Positions 1 through 7,131 are shown, counted from the first letter of the stretch. The stretch is 10,879 nt of DNA from Acholeplasmataceae bacterium (GCA_030656435.1 JAUSOA010000086.1:1-10879), one strand, 5' to 3'. Made by a program: numbers and translations. The notes: generated from the letters alone by a model not told the origin.

Positions 1-2
1 CA

Positions 3-527
3 ATATTTACACTTGTAATTGGAATTACGTTGATTGTTTTGGGAATACTTTTTGTATTCATTATGCCTGATATTGGTGAAACGATTAAGAACTCTGCAAT
101 TGGGATTATGATTCTATTATTAGTCACTCTTATGCTATATCCTGAATTAAAGAAACCAAAATCTAAACTCGTATTCACATTAATGGTGGTAGAGCTGGCG
201 ATTACATTGCTCGTTAGTATTATGTTTATGGCTAATGTTGGTGGTGCACCTTCCCTATGGTTTGGACTTGTCATTTATACCCATGGTGTCATACAAATCA
301 TTGGTGGTTATTTTAGTCAAAAGAGCCAAAATATCTTGTGGTTTATACTTTACATCCTCTTCATTACTGTCGGGGTTTATGTATTTGCAGCAAATCTAAT
401 CACAAATGATATGCTACTTAATTTACTTTTAGTTATGTTTGTTTTACCAGGAGTTATCTTCTTAGTAATTGGACTTCTAGGACTCAAAAATAAGCCAAAA
501 AAGGTAGTAGCAGAACCAGCAGAATAG
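3..527 (+). CDS. Multi-pass membrane protein of unknown function (5' partial)
   Basis: The reading frame is open to the left edge of the window, so the true start is probably outside. The first possible internal start is TTG at 30, but it has only a weak GGA in front, unlike the GAGGTGA-type sites of the neighbours. The visible protein has about six hydrophobic segments; counted from TTG 30 these are roughly residues 1-13, 23-37, 46-68, 72-92, 100-121 and 127-150. It ends in a short charged tail of lysines followed by an Ala/Glu/Pro end. Charged residues are almost absent from the membrane segments and I see no catalytic motif. The paired short helices and size recall small DUF308/HdeD-type membrane proteins, but that is only a resemblance. 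A strong terminator follows, so it is the last gene of its transcript. Confidence 0.75.
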   Translation: MFTLVIGITLIVLGILFVFIMPDIGETIKNSAIGIMILLLVTLMLYPELKKPKSKLVFTLMVVELAITLLVSIMFMANVGGAPSLWFGLVIYTHGVIQIIGGYFSQKSQNILWFILYILFITVGVYVFAANLITNDMLLNLLLVMFVLPGVIFLVIGLLGLKNKPKKVVAEPAE

Positions 528-573
528 ATTTATTATTCAAATGAATATTCTATTGCGAATCAAGCGATAAAAT

Positions 574-607
574 AAAAAAAGATGCGATTTTTATTGCATC
601 TTTTTTT
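574..607. terminator. Bidirectional Rho-independent terminator
   Basis: The stem is 581-588 with 593-600 (GATGCGAT/ATTGCATC, one G-U pair) and the loop is TTTT. Seven A lie before it and seven T after it. Read rightwards it ends the membrane-protein gene; read leftwards it ends the MFS gene, where the G-U pair becomes an A-C mismatch. It sits between two convergent genes. Confidence 0.85.
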
Positions 608-629
608 GTGTCTTTTTGTGTGATTTTAA

Positions 630-1859
630 CTAGATATCTGCATTATAAATCTTTTTAAACTCATTTTTCATGCGGACAGGAATCAACAGGATGGCTGTTA
701 TAGAGACAACAGCAGATATTAGCATAATAAGGCGATAATCGTACGTTGTGTACTCAGCGATAAATCCTATAATTAAAGCTCCTATGATTGCTCCAATGTT
801 CCATAAAAGACCTTGAGATGAGTTGACTCTTCCTCGCATGTGCCCAGGGATGTAAACCTGTGTTGCAGTCATTCGAATATTGAATGAAGTTACTGACAAA
901 AGTCCAACGACGAAGCTAGCTACTATCATTAAAAAGTAAGGCATATAAAGCATGGTTGCACTTAAAGCTTCAACTGAGAAATAAACAGTAATTGCAATCA
1001 TATATCTCTTGTGTGGAGGATACTTAAATATGTAATGAATAAAGCCACCAACGATTCTTCCAATTGATCCAGCAGTAATTAGAAATGAAAAGTCTTGAAG
1101 AGTAAATATCTCACTATTGATAAAATATGGCATTCTGAGTAAGTCGTGAGACATATAAACAAATGAGAACGCAGCAAACAATATTCCGATCCCAAATATC
1201 CCTTTTTCTACCTTGTAATATCTAAATCCTTCTTTTAAGTCTTCAAAAAATTGAAGGCCTTTCATTTTCTTTTGATTGAGCACTTCTTCTAGTTTAATGG
1301 TTGTTTCCATGATGGCGGCTACTAAAAATGTCAATGCATTAAACGCCATGAGCATTGCTACTCCAAACTCAAAGTTTTCAATCATGAATGCTGCAATTGG
1401 TGCCATGATGGCTGCAGAGATTGGCCAGATTAAACTTGATAGAGAATAAGCCTTAGAGTGTTGTCCCTTTTCGATAACTTCAGGAAACATACTCATAAAT
1501 GATATTTGATAAATTGTATCCATAATACCAAATGTCATCGCAACCAATGTGAATACCAAGACACTAAAGAAACCGGTAAATAAAATGAGTGCCATACCTA
1601 TAAAGAATACGGTAGAAAGAAAATCTAGTGAATAAATGATTTTTTTTCTTGAATGTCTATCTACAAAAGGTCCTGCTAAAAATCCAGTAAGAACTCTAGG
1701 AACGATGTTTGCTACCGTAAATAAAGCTAGTGTCAAAGGGGATCTAGTTTCTTGATAAATAAGTATACCAAAAGCCACTCCAGCACCTGTACTTCCCAAA
1801 GCTGAAATGAAAGATCCTAATGTTAATATTGTAAAGTTTCTTGTCCATAATTTTATCAT
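630..1859 (-). CDS. MFS transporter, drug/macrolide exporter-like
   Basis: This 409-residue protein has about 12 hydrophobic segments, the normal size and layout for a major facilitator superfamily permease. The cytoplasmic loop between helices 2 and 3 carries the family motif A, here G63-x3-D67-R68-x2-R71-K-K. The overall look (N-terminal LxxGxxISxLG helix, motif A, central amphipathic loop near residues 190-215) is that of the MFS_3 group, which includes MefA-like macrolide exporters and EntS-like exporters. It is therefore probably a proton-driven exporter in the plasma membrane, but the substrate cannot be read from the sequence. The ATG at 1859 has a good AAGGTGA site (1867-1873) seven bases upstream. 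It is monocistronic: a hairpin terminator isolates it from the GNAT gene upstream and a bidirectional terminator closes it. Confidence 0.88.
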   Translation of the reverse strand: MIKLWTRNFTILTLGSFISALGSTGAGVAFGILIYQETRSPLTLALFTVANIVPRVLTGFLAGPFVDRHSRKKIIYSLDFLSTVFFIGMALILFTGFFSVLVFTLVAMTFGIMDTIYQISFMSMFPEVIEKGQHSKAYSLSSLIWPISAAIMAPIAAFMIENFEFGVAMLMAFNALTFLVAAIMETTIKLEEVLNQKKMKGLQFFEDLKEGFRYYKVEKGIFGIGILFAAFSFVYMSHDLLRMPYFINSEIFTLQDFSFLITAGSIGRIVGGFIHYIFKYPPHKRYMIAITVYFSVEALSATMLYMPYFLMIVASFVVGLLSVTSFNIRMTATQVYIPGHMRGRVNSSQGLLWNIGAIIGALIIGFIAEYTTYDYRLIMLISAVVSITAILLIPVRMKNEFKKIYNADI

Positions 1860-1878
1860 TTTGTATTCACCTTAAAAT

Positions 1879-1887
1879 AGTATAACA
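1879..1887 (-). promoter_or_regulatory. Putative extended -10 promoter of the MFS gene
   Basis: On the minus strand this reads TGTTATACT, an extended -10 (TGn + TATACT). It lies directly after the terminator of the GNAT gene and just before the ribosome-binding site. No good -35 is visible at 16-18 bases; the T-tract of the terminator occupies that place. Confidence 0.45.
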
Positions 1888-1899
1888 TAATTTATTTAC

Positions 1900-1925
1900 A
1901 AAAAAAGCAGTTCCAGATGAACTGC
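1900..1925 (-). terminator. Rho-independent terminator after the GNAT gene
   Basis: The perfect 7-bp stem is 1907-1913 with 1919-1925 (GCAGTTC/GAACTGC) and the loop is five bases. On the minus strand it is followed by a run of seven T (positions 1906 down to 1900). It is the first strong terminator downstream of galT, so it may also end any gal readthrough transcript. Confidence 0.85.
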
Positions 1926-1949
1926 ATCATTTTCAATCTAAAATGCTTT

Positions 1950-2477
1950 TTATTTTAATCGCATACCGAATTCTAATCGAACTTCTTTTTCTTCAATATC
2001 GTTATTGGTATAACTCATTGTATCCATACCTACGAAGTGAAGTCCTTGACTCATATAAAATCCAATTGCTCCTTCATTACATGATTGAACCTCTAGCACA
2101 ATTGCTCTTGCATCTTCCTTTTTAGCAAGCTCAACCATATATTTAAAAAGTTCTTTTCCATAGCCTTCCTTGCGATATCTTTTATCGACAATAAAATTCC
2201 AAATTCGATATCTTTTGTTCCAGGATTCCAGTGAACCTTCAATGACGCCAATCATTTTCTTCTTTTCGAATATGGCGAATGCACGAGGATTTTCGATGTA
2301 CTCAGCAAATAGATGATCTGTAAATTTTTTTTCTGTTTTTCTCATCTTTTTCTTTTTGATGGAAATGACAATATTCTTCTTCTTTTTAATAATGACTGCA
2401 TAGTGAAAACGAGTCGTATATTCATACTCCAATTCATAGCCTTTATATTCGTTTTTATTTAGTTCAACAATTTTCAT
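1950..2477 (-). CDS. GNAT family N-acetyltransferase, streptothricin-acetyltransferase-like
   Basis: The family transfers an acetyl group from acetyl-CoA to an amine. The acetyl-CoA loop (motif A) is visible as R102-K-E-G105-Y-G107-K after the beta strand at residues 93-98, and the C-terminal NEGAIGFY...GL segment (residues 134-146) is motif B. The C-terminal part (SYTNNDIEEKEVRLEFG) looks like the GNAT branch that contains streptothricin acetyltransferases, but the substrate cannot be assigned. I start at ATG 2475-2477 because GAGGA (2488-2492) is 10 bases upstream. The alternative GTG at 2484-2486 touches that site and is too close. The N-terminal third has two KKKK tracts (residues 31-34 and 41-44), unusually basic for this family. 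The gene follows the gal operon by about 100 bases without a clear terminator between. Confidence 0.82.
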   Translation of the reverse strand: MKIVELNKNEYKGYELEYEYTTRFHYAVIIKKKKNIVISIKKKKMRKTEKKFTDHLFAEYIENPRAFAIFEKKKMIGVIEGSLESWNKRYRIWNFIVDKRYRKEGYGKELFKYMVELAKKEDARAIVLEVQSCNEGAIGFYMSQGLHFVGMDTMSYTNNDIEEKEVRLEFGMRLK

Positions 2478-2511
2478 TAAAGACACATCCTCGTTTTTCT
2501 AAGCCATTTTT

Positions 2512-2517
2512 ATTATA
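2512..2517 (-). promoter_or_regulatory. Putative -10 box of the GNAT gene
   Basis: A perfect TATAAT on the minus strand lies 35 bases before the chosen ATG. The -35 at normal spacing is poor (about TTCAGC). The gene may therefore also depend on readthrough from galT, after which I see no hairpin terminator, only a T-run near 2569-2576. Confidence 0.35.
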
Positions 2518-2586
2518 GTGATAATCTATTCAAAGCTGAAAGTAAATAAATTATATGAAATGATATCAAAAAAATATAAATCTAGC

Positions 2587-4068
2587 CTACAAGTTTGAGT
2601 TTTTGATAACACTCAAGATAAAATCATGTATACCATTTAGACCTTTTTTATTTTGCTTGAAAACACCAGAATGCTCGACGACCATTTCAAATTTTTCGGA
2701 AACTTCATCTCGAAGGAAAATTTGGTTAATTTCAATACTTCCTCTACTTTGAATTTCTTCAATCCATTTTTTATGTTTTTCAAGTTCTAATGGAAGGTTT
2801 GTTTTATTTTTCAAATGGTGCTCTATAAGTTCGAGTTCATCTTTTAGTCTACCAGGCAAAATAGCGAGTCCCATCGCCTCAATTAAGCCTATATTTTCTT
2901 TTTTAATATGGTGAACCTCTTGGTGTGGGTGAAAGATTCCATCTGGATGTTCTTTAGATGTCCGATTGTTTCTTAAAATAATATCCATCTCATAGATACC
3001 ATCAAGTTTTCTTAGAATCGGGGTAATTGTTTGATGAGGGACACCATTGGTTTCTGCAATGATATCGAGTTCTTCATTTTGATAGCTCTTCCAACAATCT
3101 AGAAACTGACTAGCTAAGTGTTGCATCGCGAACCGATCCTCAGATTTCAGTCTAATGGTTGAGAGGGGCCAATAAAGATGACTCACATGAACGTTTTTTA
3201 CCTTGCCAAAATCCCTAATGTCCTTAGCAAACTCGATTGGAAAATGGTGCTTTCCACCCTGAAAATGGTCATGGTTTAGAATTGAACCACCTACAATTGG
3301 AAGATCAGCATTTGAACCTATAAAATAGGTTGGGAATAGATCCACAAAATCAAAAAGATAGGTGAATGTTTCATGAGCTATTTTCATTGGTCGATGCTCA
3401 TCGTGGAGAATAATTGAATGCTCTGGATAATAAAGATAGGGAGAATATTGGAAATGCCATAATTCGTTTCCTAAGGTAATAGGAACAATACGTAAGTTCA
3501 TTCTCGCATTGTAGTAGTTTTGTTCGTTTTCTTTACAAATTACACAAAGTGGCTTCCCTGTTTCTTGGATGATTGGCTTATTTCTAAGTAGTGCAATCTC
3601 TCGGGGATCCTTTTCAGGCTTCGACAAATTGATTGTCAACTCTAGATTACCGTATTGGCCTTTATAAATCCACTTGATATTTTTTTCTAGTCTTCTCGAT
3701 TTAATATAGTTGACATCTTTTGAAAGCTTATAAAGATAATTAGTTGCCTTTGTTGGATTTTCTAAATAAAGTAATTTAAATTTTTCCTTAACCTCTTTTG
3801 GTGATGGCATCACACAGTCAAAAAGCTTTGCCTCAAAAGCATCACGTTCATCTATAGAAAATCCTTGAATTAGATTTTTCTTTTCTGCTTGGTCTATAAT
3901 GCGACTCATAACAATCTCGATATCTTCACTGTTTATAGTTTCTACATAAGTAAAAGAATCTATATTCATCATTTTAGATAGTGATTCAATGCTATTCTCG
4001 ATGTCTTTTTTACTGATTAAATCACAGGATAATGCATAATCAATAAGCTGAATAAGATCTTTTTCCAT
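2587..4068 (-). CDS. galT: UTP/UDP-glucose--hexose-1-phosphate uridylyltransferase, class II GalT
   Basis: GalT moves UMP from UDP-glucose to galactose-1-phosphate, giving UDP-galactose and glucose-1-phosphate in the cytoplasm (Leloir pathway). The 493-residue length and the sequence are those of the long Firmicutes GalT form, not the ~350-residue enterobacterial form. The active-site HxHxQ is H266-D267-H268-F269-Q270, where H268 should be the nucleophile that carries the UMP. A CVIC pair (C175, C178) may be structural. The PHQT and HPH-type segments in the C-terminal half (about residues 335-385) also fit the family. It is the last gene of galK-galM-galT, 23 bases after galM. The ATG at 4068 gives the expected N-terminus (helical, LIxxIxYAL) but has no Shine-Dalgarno site. 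Instead a six-codon mini-ORF and a hairpin precede it, so translation is probably coupled to galM. Confidence 0.95.
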   Translation of the reverse strand: MEKDLIQLIDYALSCDLISKKDIENSIESLSKMMNIDSFTYVETINSEDIEIVMSRIIDQAEKKNLIQGFSIDERDAFEAKLFDCVMPSPKEVKEKFKLLYLENPTKATNYLYKLSKDVNYIKSRRLEKNIKWIYKGQYGNLELTINLSKPEKDPREIALLRNKPIIQETGKPLCVICKENEQNYYNARMNLRIVPITLGNELWHFQYSPYLYYPEHSIILHDEHRPMKIAHETFTYLFDFVDLFPTYFIGSNADLPIVGGSILNHDHFQGGKHHFPIEFAKDIRDFGKVKNVHVSHLYWPLSTIRLKSEDRFAMQHLASQFLDCWKSYQNEELDIIAETNGVPHQTITPILRKLDGIYEMDIILRNNRTSKEHPDGIFHPHQEVHHIKKENIGLIEAMGLAILPGRLKDELELIEHHLKNKTNLPLELEKHKKWIEEIQSRGSIEINQIFLRDEVSEKFEMVVEHSGVFKQNKKGLNGIHDFILSVIKNSNL

Positions 4069-4074
4069 AGGTTT

Positions 4075-4095
4075 TTAATGATTCGGTTGAATCAT
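4075..4095 (-). other. Mini-ORF MIQPNH overlapping the galM stop
   Basis: An ATG overlaps the galM TGA (ATGA) and opens six codons ending in TAA six bases before the galT ATG, in the same frame as galT. An AAAGGA (4099-4104) lies just upstream, closer than ideal. It may be a coupling or reinitiation device, or the leftover of an older galT start; it may also be chance. Confidence 0.4.
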
Positions 4096-4096
4096 T
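4077..4096. repeat. Perfect 8-bp hairpin at the galM-galT junction
   Basis: AATGATTC (4077-4084) pairs with GAATCATT (4089-4096) around a four-base loop. In the gal mRNA the T-tract needed for termination is absent (A-rich sequence follows), so it is not an intrinsic terminator for this operon. It covers the galM stop codon and the mini-ORF and leaves the galT ATG about nine bases downstream. It could protect mRNA ends or tune galT translation. Confidence 0.65.
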
Positions 4097-5132
4097 TTTC
4101 CTTTCGATAAAATTGAAATACAATACTTTCTTGATAGGGGATATTCTTTTTTAAAATTGAAGAATGTAGTTCCGGATGATGAATTCCATCGGGTTCAAAT
4201 AAACACTCAAATGTAATCCCTCGATAAGCTCCATCATCTTCGATTCCGATTAATTTCTTTTTTGAAGGATATTGGTGGGTATAAATGACGACACTAGGGT
4301 ATGTAGAATAAACATCGAGTCCAATTTCTGAATTCTTATGCTCTAGTTTCGCAACTATATTTGATCCATCTGTAATCAAAAATGTGTGATCAATACCTTT
4401 TTGGAGTGTATTTTTTAGTGCATTGCTTAACTCTAGCGGAGCTTTTGAAACTCTAAAATCAAATAGTGTGTTTTCAACATTTTGGACTGCTTTAAAGCGA
4501 AAATCGCCATCTACCTCGATATATTGATTTGAGTTGATTGTTAGTTGATGTGTTTCAATAGATTCAAATTGAGGTGATAAATTGAAATATGTGTGATTGG
4601 TAATGTTTAGTATTGTATCTTGATCGGATGTAGCATAATAATCGATAACAACTTGATCTTCATTGTTGAGTTCATAGGAAACGTATAGTCCCACATTTCC
4701 AGGAAAACCTTCTTCTCCATCAGAACTTTCATAGAAAAAAGTGATTTTTGCTGCATCATCTGTGATATCTTGATTTACCAAATTAAAATTTTGAAAGGAA
4801 AATCCATTAGGACCACCATGTAGCATACTTGATTCTTCAGCAATTAAGTTAACTTGATACTCTTCATCAAATATTTGATAACTCGGACCGAACAATCTTC
4901 CACTGACTCTTCCAACAGTTTTTCCGTAGTAGGATGGTGATGTCAAAAACTCCTCAATATTTTCATTTGTCAAATTGAGTAGTTGGACTGTATCATCTGA
5001 GTGACGATGAATAATTTGATAAATCGATGCTCCATAGGAACACAAAACAAGCTTATAACCATTATTATTCTCTAAAGTCACAAAGAGAATATCACCGAAT
5101 TTTGATTGATAAGATACCTTGCTAATCAACAT
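4092..5132 (-). CDS. galM: Aldose 1-epimerase (galactose mutarotase)
   Basis: GalM interconverts the beta and alpha anomers of galactose (and glucose), supplying the alpha form that galactokinase uses. The 346-residue length is normal for the family. Expected active-site landmarks are present: H105 in LHGGPNGF, the general-acid H180 in TNHTYFNL, D249 in GIDHTF, and E309 in GITFECLFEPDG, the position of the catalytic base glutamate. There is no signal peptide, so it is cytoplasmic. The ATG at 5132 overlaps the end of galK by 11 bases, and the GGGG-containing stretch before it lies inside galK, so translation is probably coupled. It is the middle gene of the gal operon. Confidence 0.93.
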   Translation of the reverse strand: MLISKVSYQSKFGDILFVTLENNNGYKLVLCSYGASIYQIIHRHSDDTVQLLNLTNENIEEFLTSPSYYGKTVGRVSGRLFGPSYQIFDEEYQVNLIAEESSMLHGGPNGFSFQNFNLVNQDITDDAAKITFFYESSDGEEGFPGNVGLYVSYELNNEDQVVIDYYATSDQDTILNITNHTYFNLSPQFESIETHQLTINSNQYIEVDGDFRFKAVQNVENTLFDFRVSKAPLELSNALKNTLQKGIDHTFLITDGSNIVAKLEHKNSEIGLDVYSTYPSVVIYTHQYPSKKKLIGIEDDGAYRGITFECLFEPDGIHHPELHSSILKKNIPYQESIVFQFYRKEK

Positions 5133-6291
5133 AAATATCTACCCCATCAACGAAAGTCACATCATGAAAAGAAGCTTTTATTCCTGTTTGCGAAAAGTAA
5201 TCATCCCCTACTCGTTGATGAAAACTCTCTACAGCAGTTTTTGGAACGAGTGCGATTGCACAGCCGCCAAATCCTGCACCAGTAACTCTTGCACCAATTG
5301 CTCCGTATTTTCTTGCAGAATCAACAAGTGTATCTAACTCAAGCCCTGTGACCTCATAATCATTTTTAAGTGATTCGTGAGATTGGTTTAATAAGTTAGC
5401 AAATGTAATAGGATCATGATTTTCCATTGCAGTTTTGGATTGAATTGTCCGCATTTGCTCAGTTACAGCATGCTTTGCTCGATTGTATATTTTGATATCT
5501 GAAAAATATTTCTTTAGTTTTCTCAATTCACCTTCGTTTAATTCACAAAGATAATTTATATTTTTGTGTTCTTTGATAATATCTAATGCTAGTTTGCACT
5601 CTCTTCTTCGCTCATTGTACTTTGAGTCTGTAGTCTTTCTAGGATAATTTGTATTCATAATAACCCATTCGAACCCTGAAAAACTTGCAGGAACAGGAGT
5701 CGTTTCCAAAGTAGCTGTATTCATTAATAATGCTCTACCCTTTACACCCTTAGCAATTACAAGTTGATCCATAATTCCACAATGCATACCCATATATTGA
5801 TTTTCCACATGTTGTGAAAGTAGTGCTAAGTACTCTCTAGATAGATTTAAATTAAACATTTCATTACATATCCAAGCGGTTAAAAGCTCTAATGATGCAC
5901 TTGAAGAAAGTCCAGAAGCTGTCGGTAATGTTCCATAAACGAGAAGATCAAACCCATGAGTAATTGGAAAATTCCTTAAAATCAACTCACTGATAATTCC
6001 TTTAGCGTAGTTTGCCCAGCGATGCTTTTCTTCATACAATAGGTGATTTTTATCGACGGTAATTATTCCATCATCTTGGAAATTGAGCGAATAAAATTTG
6101 AAAATCATGTCCGCTCTAGCTTCAACAATACCATATGTTCCCAAATCAATTGCAGCAGGAAAAACTAGACCCCCATTGTAGTCAATATGCTCACCGATTA
6201 AGTTGACACGACCAGGAGAAAAATATATTTGTGAATGTGTTGGTGAATATTCAAAGATTTTAATGAATTTCTCTTTCAATTTATGCTTCAA
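5122..6291 (-). CDS. galK: Galactokinase
   Basis: GalK phosphorylates alpha-D-galactose with ATP to galactose-1-phosphate, the first committed Leloir step, in the cytoplasm. It is a GHMP kinase of 389 residues, the usual length. The galactokinase signature is at residues 26-41 (PGRVNLIGEHIDYNGG, with R28, E34 and D37 for galactose binding and catalysis). The GHMP ATP loop is GLSSSAS (127-133), the catalytic base is D175 in CGIMDQ, and the C-terminal glycine motif is TGAGFGG (337-343). The start is TTG at 6291: AGGT lies seven bases upstream and no in-frame ATG occurs before the conserved motif. It is the first gene of the operon, with a good promoter about 40 bases upstream. Confidence 0.95.
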   Translation of the reverse strand: MKHKLKEKFIKIFEYSPTHSQIYFSPGRVNLIGEHIDYNGGLVFPAAIDLGTYGIVEARADMIFKFYSLNFQDDGIITVDKNHLLYEEKHRWANYAKGIISELILRNFPITHGFDLLVYGTLPTASGLSSSASLELLTAWICNEMFNLNLSREYLALLSQHVENQYMGMHCGIMDQLVIAKGVKGRALLMNTATLETTPVPASFSGFEWVIMNTNYPRKTTDSKYNERRRECKLALDIIKEHKNINYLCELNEGELRKLKKYFSDIKIYNRAKHAVTEQMRTIQSKTAMENHDPITFANLLNQSHESLKNDYEVTGLELDTLVDSARKYGAIGARVTGAGFGGCAIALVPKTAVESFHQRVGDDYFSQTGIKASFHDVTFVDGVDIYVD

Positions 6292-6326
6292 TTGCTTTAC
6301 CTAGCCTTTTGTAGTCTACTGAATTT

Positions 6327-6355
6327 ATTATATCAAATACCTTTTAATAACTCAA
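6327..6355 (-). promoter_or_regulatory. galK operon promoter
   Basis: On the minus strand TTGAGT (6350-6355) and TATAAT (6327-6332) are separated by exactly 17 bases. Transcription should start near 6320, about 30 bases before the galK TTG. The -35 lies inside one copy of the AACTCAATAT repeat, and the 18-bp palindrome begins four bases beyond it. Confidence 0.7.
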
Positions 6356-6359
6356 TATT

Positions 6360-6377
6360 TAGAACACTTGTGTTCTA
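6360..6377. promoter_or_regulatory. 18-bp palindrome, candidate operator between galK and pcp
   Basis: TAGAACAC and GTGTTCTA form perfect 8-bp arms around a TT centre. Its centre is about 48 bases upstream of the predicted galK start, a place typical of activator sites or of upstream operators. It has no CG centre as LacI/GalR or CcpA sites do, and its spacing does not fit the Bacillus LexA box (GAAC-N4-GTTC). The cognate protein is unknown. Confidence 0.6.
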
Positions 6378-6386
6378 TAAGTACTA

Positions 6387-6422
6387 AGTTGAATATATTG
6401 AATGAAATTGAGAAATTCAACT
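6387..6422. repeat. Inverted repeat AGTTGAAT / ATTCAACT before pcp
   Basis: Perfect 8-bp arms at 6387-6394 and 6415-6422 are separated by 20 bases. It lies between the palindrome and the pcp start and could be a regulatory element or a weak stem. Confidence 0.45.
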
Positions 6423-6430
6423 CAATATAA

Positions 6431-6439
6431 TGATAAAAT
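6431..6439 (+). promoter_or_regulatory. Putative extended -10 promoter of pcp
   Basis: TGATAAAAT is an extended -10 (TGn + TAAAAT) 23 bases before the pcp ATG. A TTGAGA at 6408-6413 is 20 bases away, too far to be a good -35. A TATAAT at 6426-6431 is an alternative -10, also without a good -35. Confidence 0.4.
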
Positions 6440-6462
6440 GTAGTTAGTGAGGTGAAGAATTG

Positions 6463-7071
6463 ATGAAAAAAGTGTTAATCACAGGATTTGAACCCTTTGG
6501 AGGAGAAGTTATCAATCCTTCATATGAAGCAATTAAAAATATCAATCGAGGAAATCTCGACTGCGAACTTTTCATACTTGAAGTTCCCACAGAGTTTTAC
6601 GTATGCTCAAGAATAGTCATTGAAAGTATAAAAAAAATTAACCCAGATATCGTCATTTTAGTAGGTCAAGCTGGTGGTAGAAAAGAGATATCAGTTGAAA
6701 GAGTTGCTATTAATTTAGATGATACAAATATACCTGATAATCGCGGAATAAAGCCAATAGACAATCCAATATCACTCTTTGGAGAAAGTGCATATTTCTC
6801 AACATTACCTATTAAAAGGATAGTTGATGAACTCAAAAAAAATTATATACCAGCAGGTATTTCAAACAGCGCTGGAACCTATGTCTGTAATCACTTAATG
6901 TATTGTGTACTCCATGAACTCAAAGATAAAGAATTTGATCATATCCAAGCAGGATTTATTCATGTCCCTTATGTTTTAGAGCAAACTAAGAATAAGCAAA
7001 ATATTTTTTCTCTTGATTTAAATGTAATATCAAATGCTTTAGAAATCATCATTCAAACAACCTTACTTTGA
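6463..7071 (+). CDS. pcp: Pyroglutamyl-peptidase I (C15 family)
   Basis: The enzyme removes N-terminal pyroglutamate from peptides, a cytoplasmic step in peptide turnover. The 202-residue length is close to the usual 200-215. The opening MKKVLITGFEPFGG is the family signature. The catalytic triad is visible: E79 in SVERVAIN, C142 in SAGTYVCNHLMY and H167 in GFIHVPY, close to positions 81/144/168 of the Bacillus enzyme. The start is ATG 6463, with GAGGTGA (6449-6455) seven bases upstream; a TTG directly before it (6460) is less likely. It is monocistronic, divergent from the gal operon and closed by its own terminator. Nothing in its function links it to galactose; the two may simply share a regulatory region. 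Confidence 0.95.
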   Translation: MKKVLITGFEPFGGEVINPSYEAIKNINRGNLDCELFILEVPTEFYVCSRIVIESIKKINPDIVILVGQAGGRKEISVERVAINLDDTNIPDNRGIKPIDNPISLFGESAYFSTLPIKRIVDELKKNYIPAGISNSAGTYVCNHLMYCVLHELKDKEFDHIQAGFIHVPYVLEQTKNKQNIFSLDLNVISNALEIIIQTTLL

Positions 7072-7080
7072 AAATTTTTT

Positions 7081-7131
7081 AGACAACCCATTCATGTTAT
7101 TTTTAACATAATCGCTAGAGTTGTCTTTTTT
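7081..7131 (+). terminator. Terminator after pcp, nested hairpins
   Basis: The outer arms AGACAAC (7081-7087) and GTTGTCT (7120-7126) enclose a smaller hairpin, ATGTTA/TAACAT (7094-7099 with 7104-7109). A T-run follows from 7126 to 7131. The long loop makes it less typical than the others here. Confidence 0.7.

Larger units (their letters stand above)
6349..6428 (+). repeat. Two AACTCAATAT direct repeats, 70 bp apart
   Basis: Identical 10-mers lie at 6349-6358 and 6419-6428. The first covers the galK -35; the second includes part of a TATAAT near pcp. A partial inverted relative, ATATTGA, is at 6395-6401. In a 171-base region this suggests repeated protein-binding elements, though AT-rich sequence raises the chance of coincidence. 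Confidence 0.45.

Noticed and set aside
1943..2125. Open frame on the plus strand opposite the GNAT gene
   Set aside because: It lies fully within the antisense of a well-supported GNAT gene, has no ribosome-binding site and no recognisable motif.
2484..2486. GTG start for the GNAT gene
   Set aside because: It is one base from the GAGGA ribosome-binding site; the ATG nine bases further on is properly spaced.
4077..4096. galM-galT hairpin as an intrinsic terminator
   Set aside because: In the direction of gal transcription it is followed by A-rich sequence, not a T-run; only the antisense direction has T residues.
5119..5337. Cysteine-rich open frame on the plus strand opposite galK
   Set aside because: It is antisense to the conserved C-terminus of GalK; the cysteine content arises from the reverse complement of Ala/Gly codons.
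6360..6377. Palindrome as a LexA (SOS) box
   Set aside because: The GAAC and GTTC half-sites are six bases apart rather than the four of the Bacillus LexA box, and no SOS gene is adjacent.
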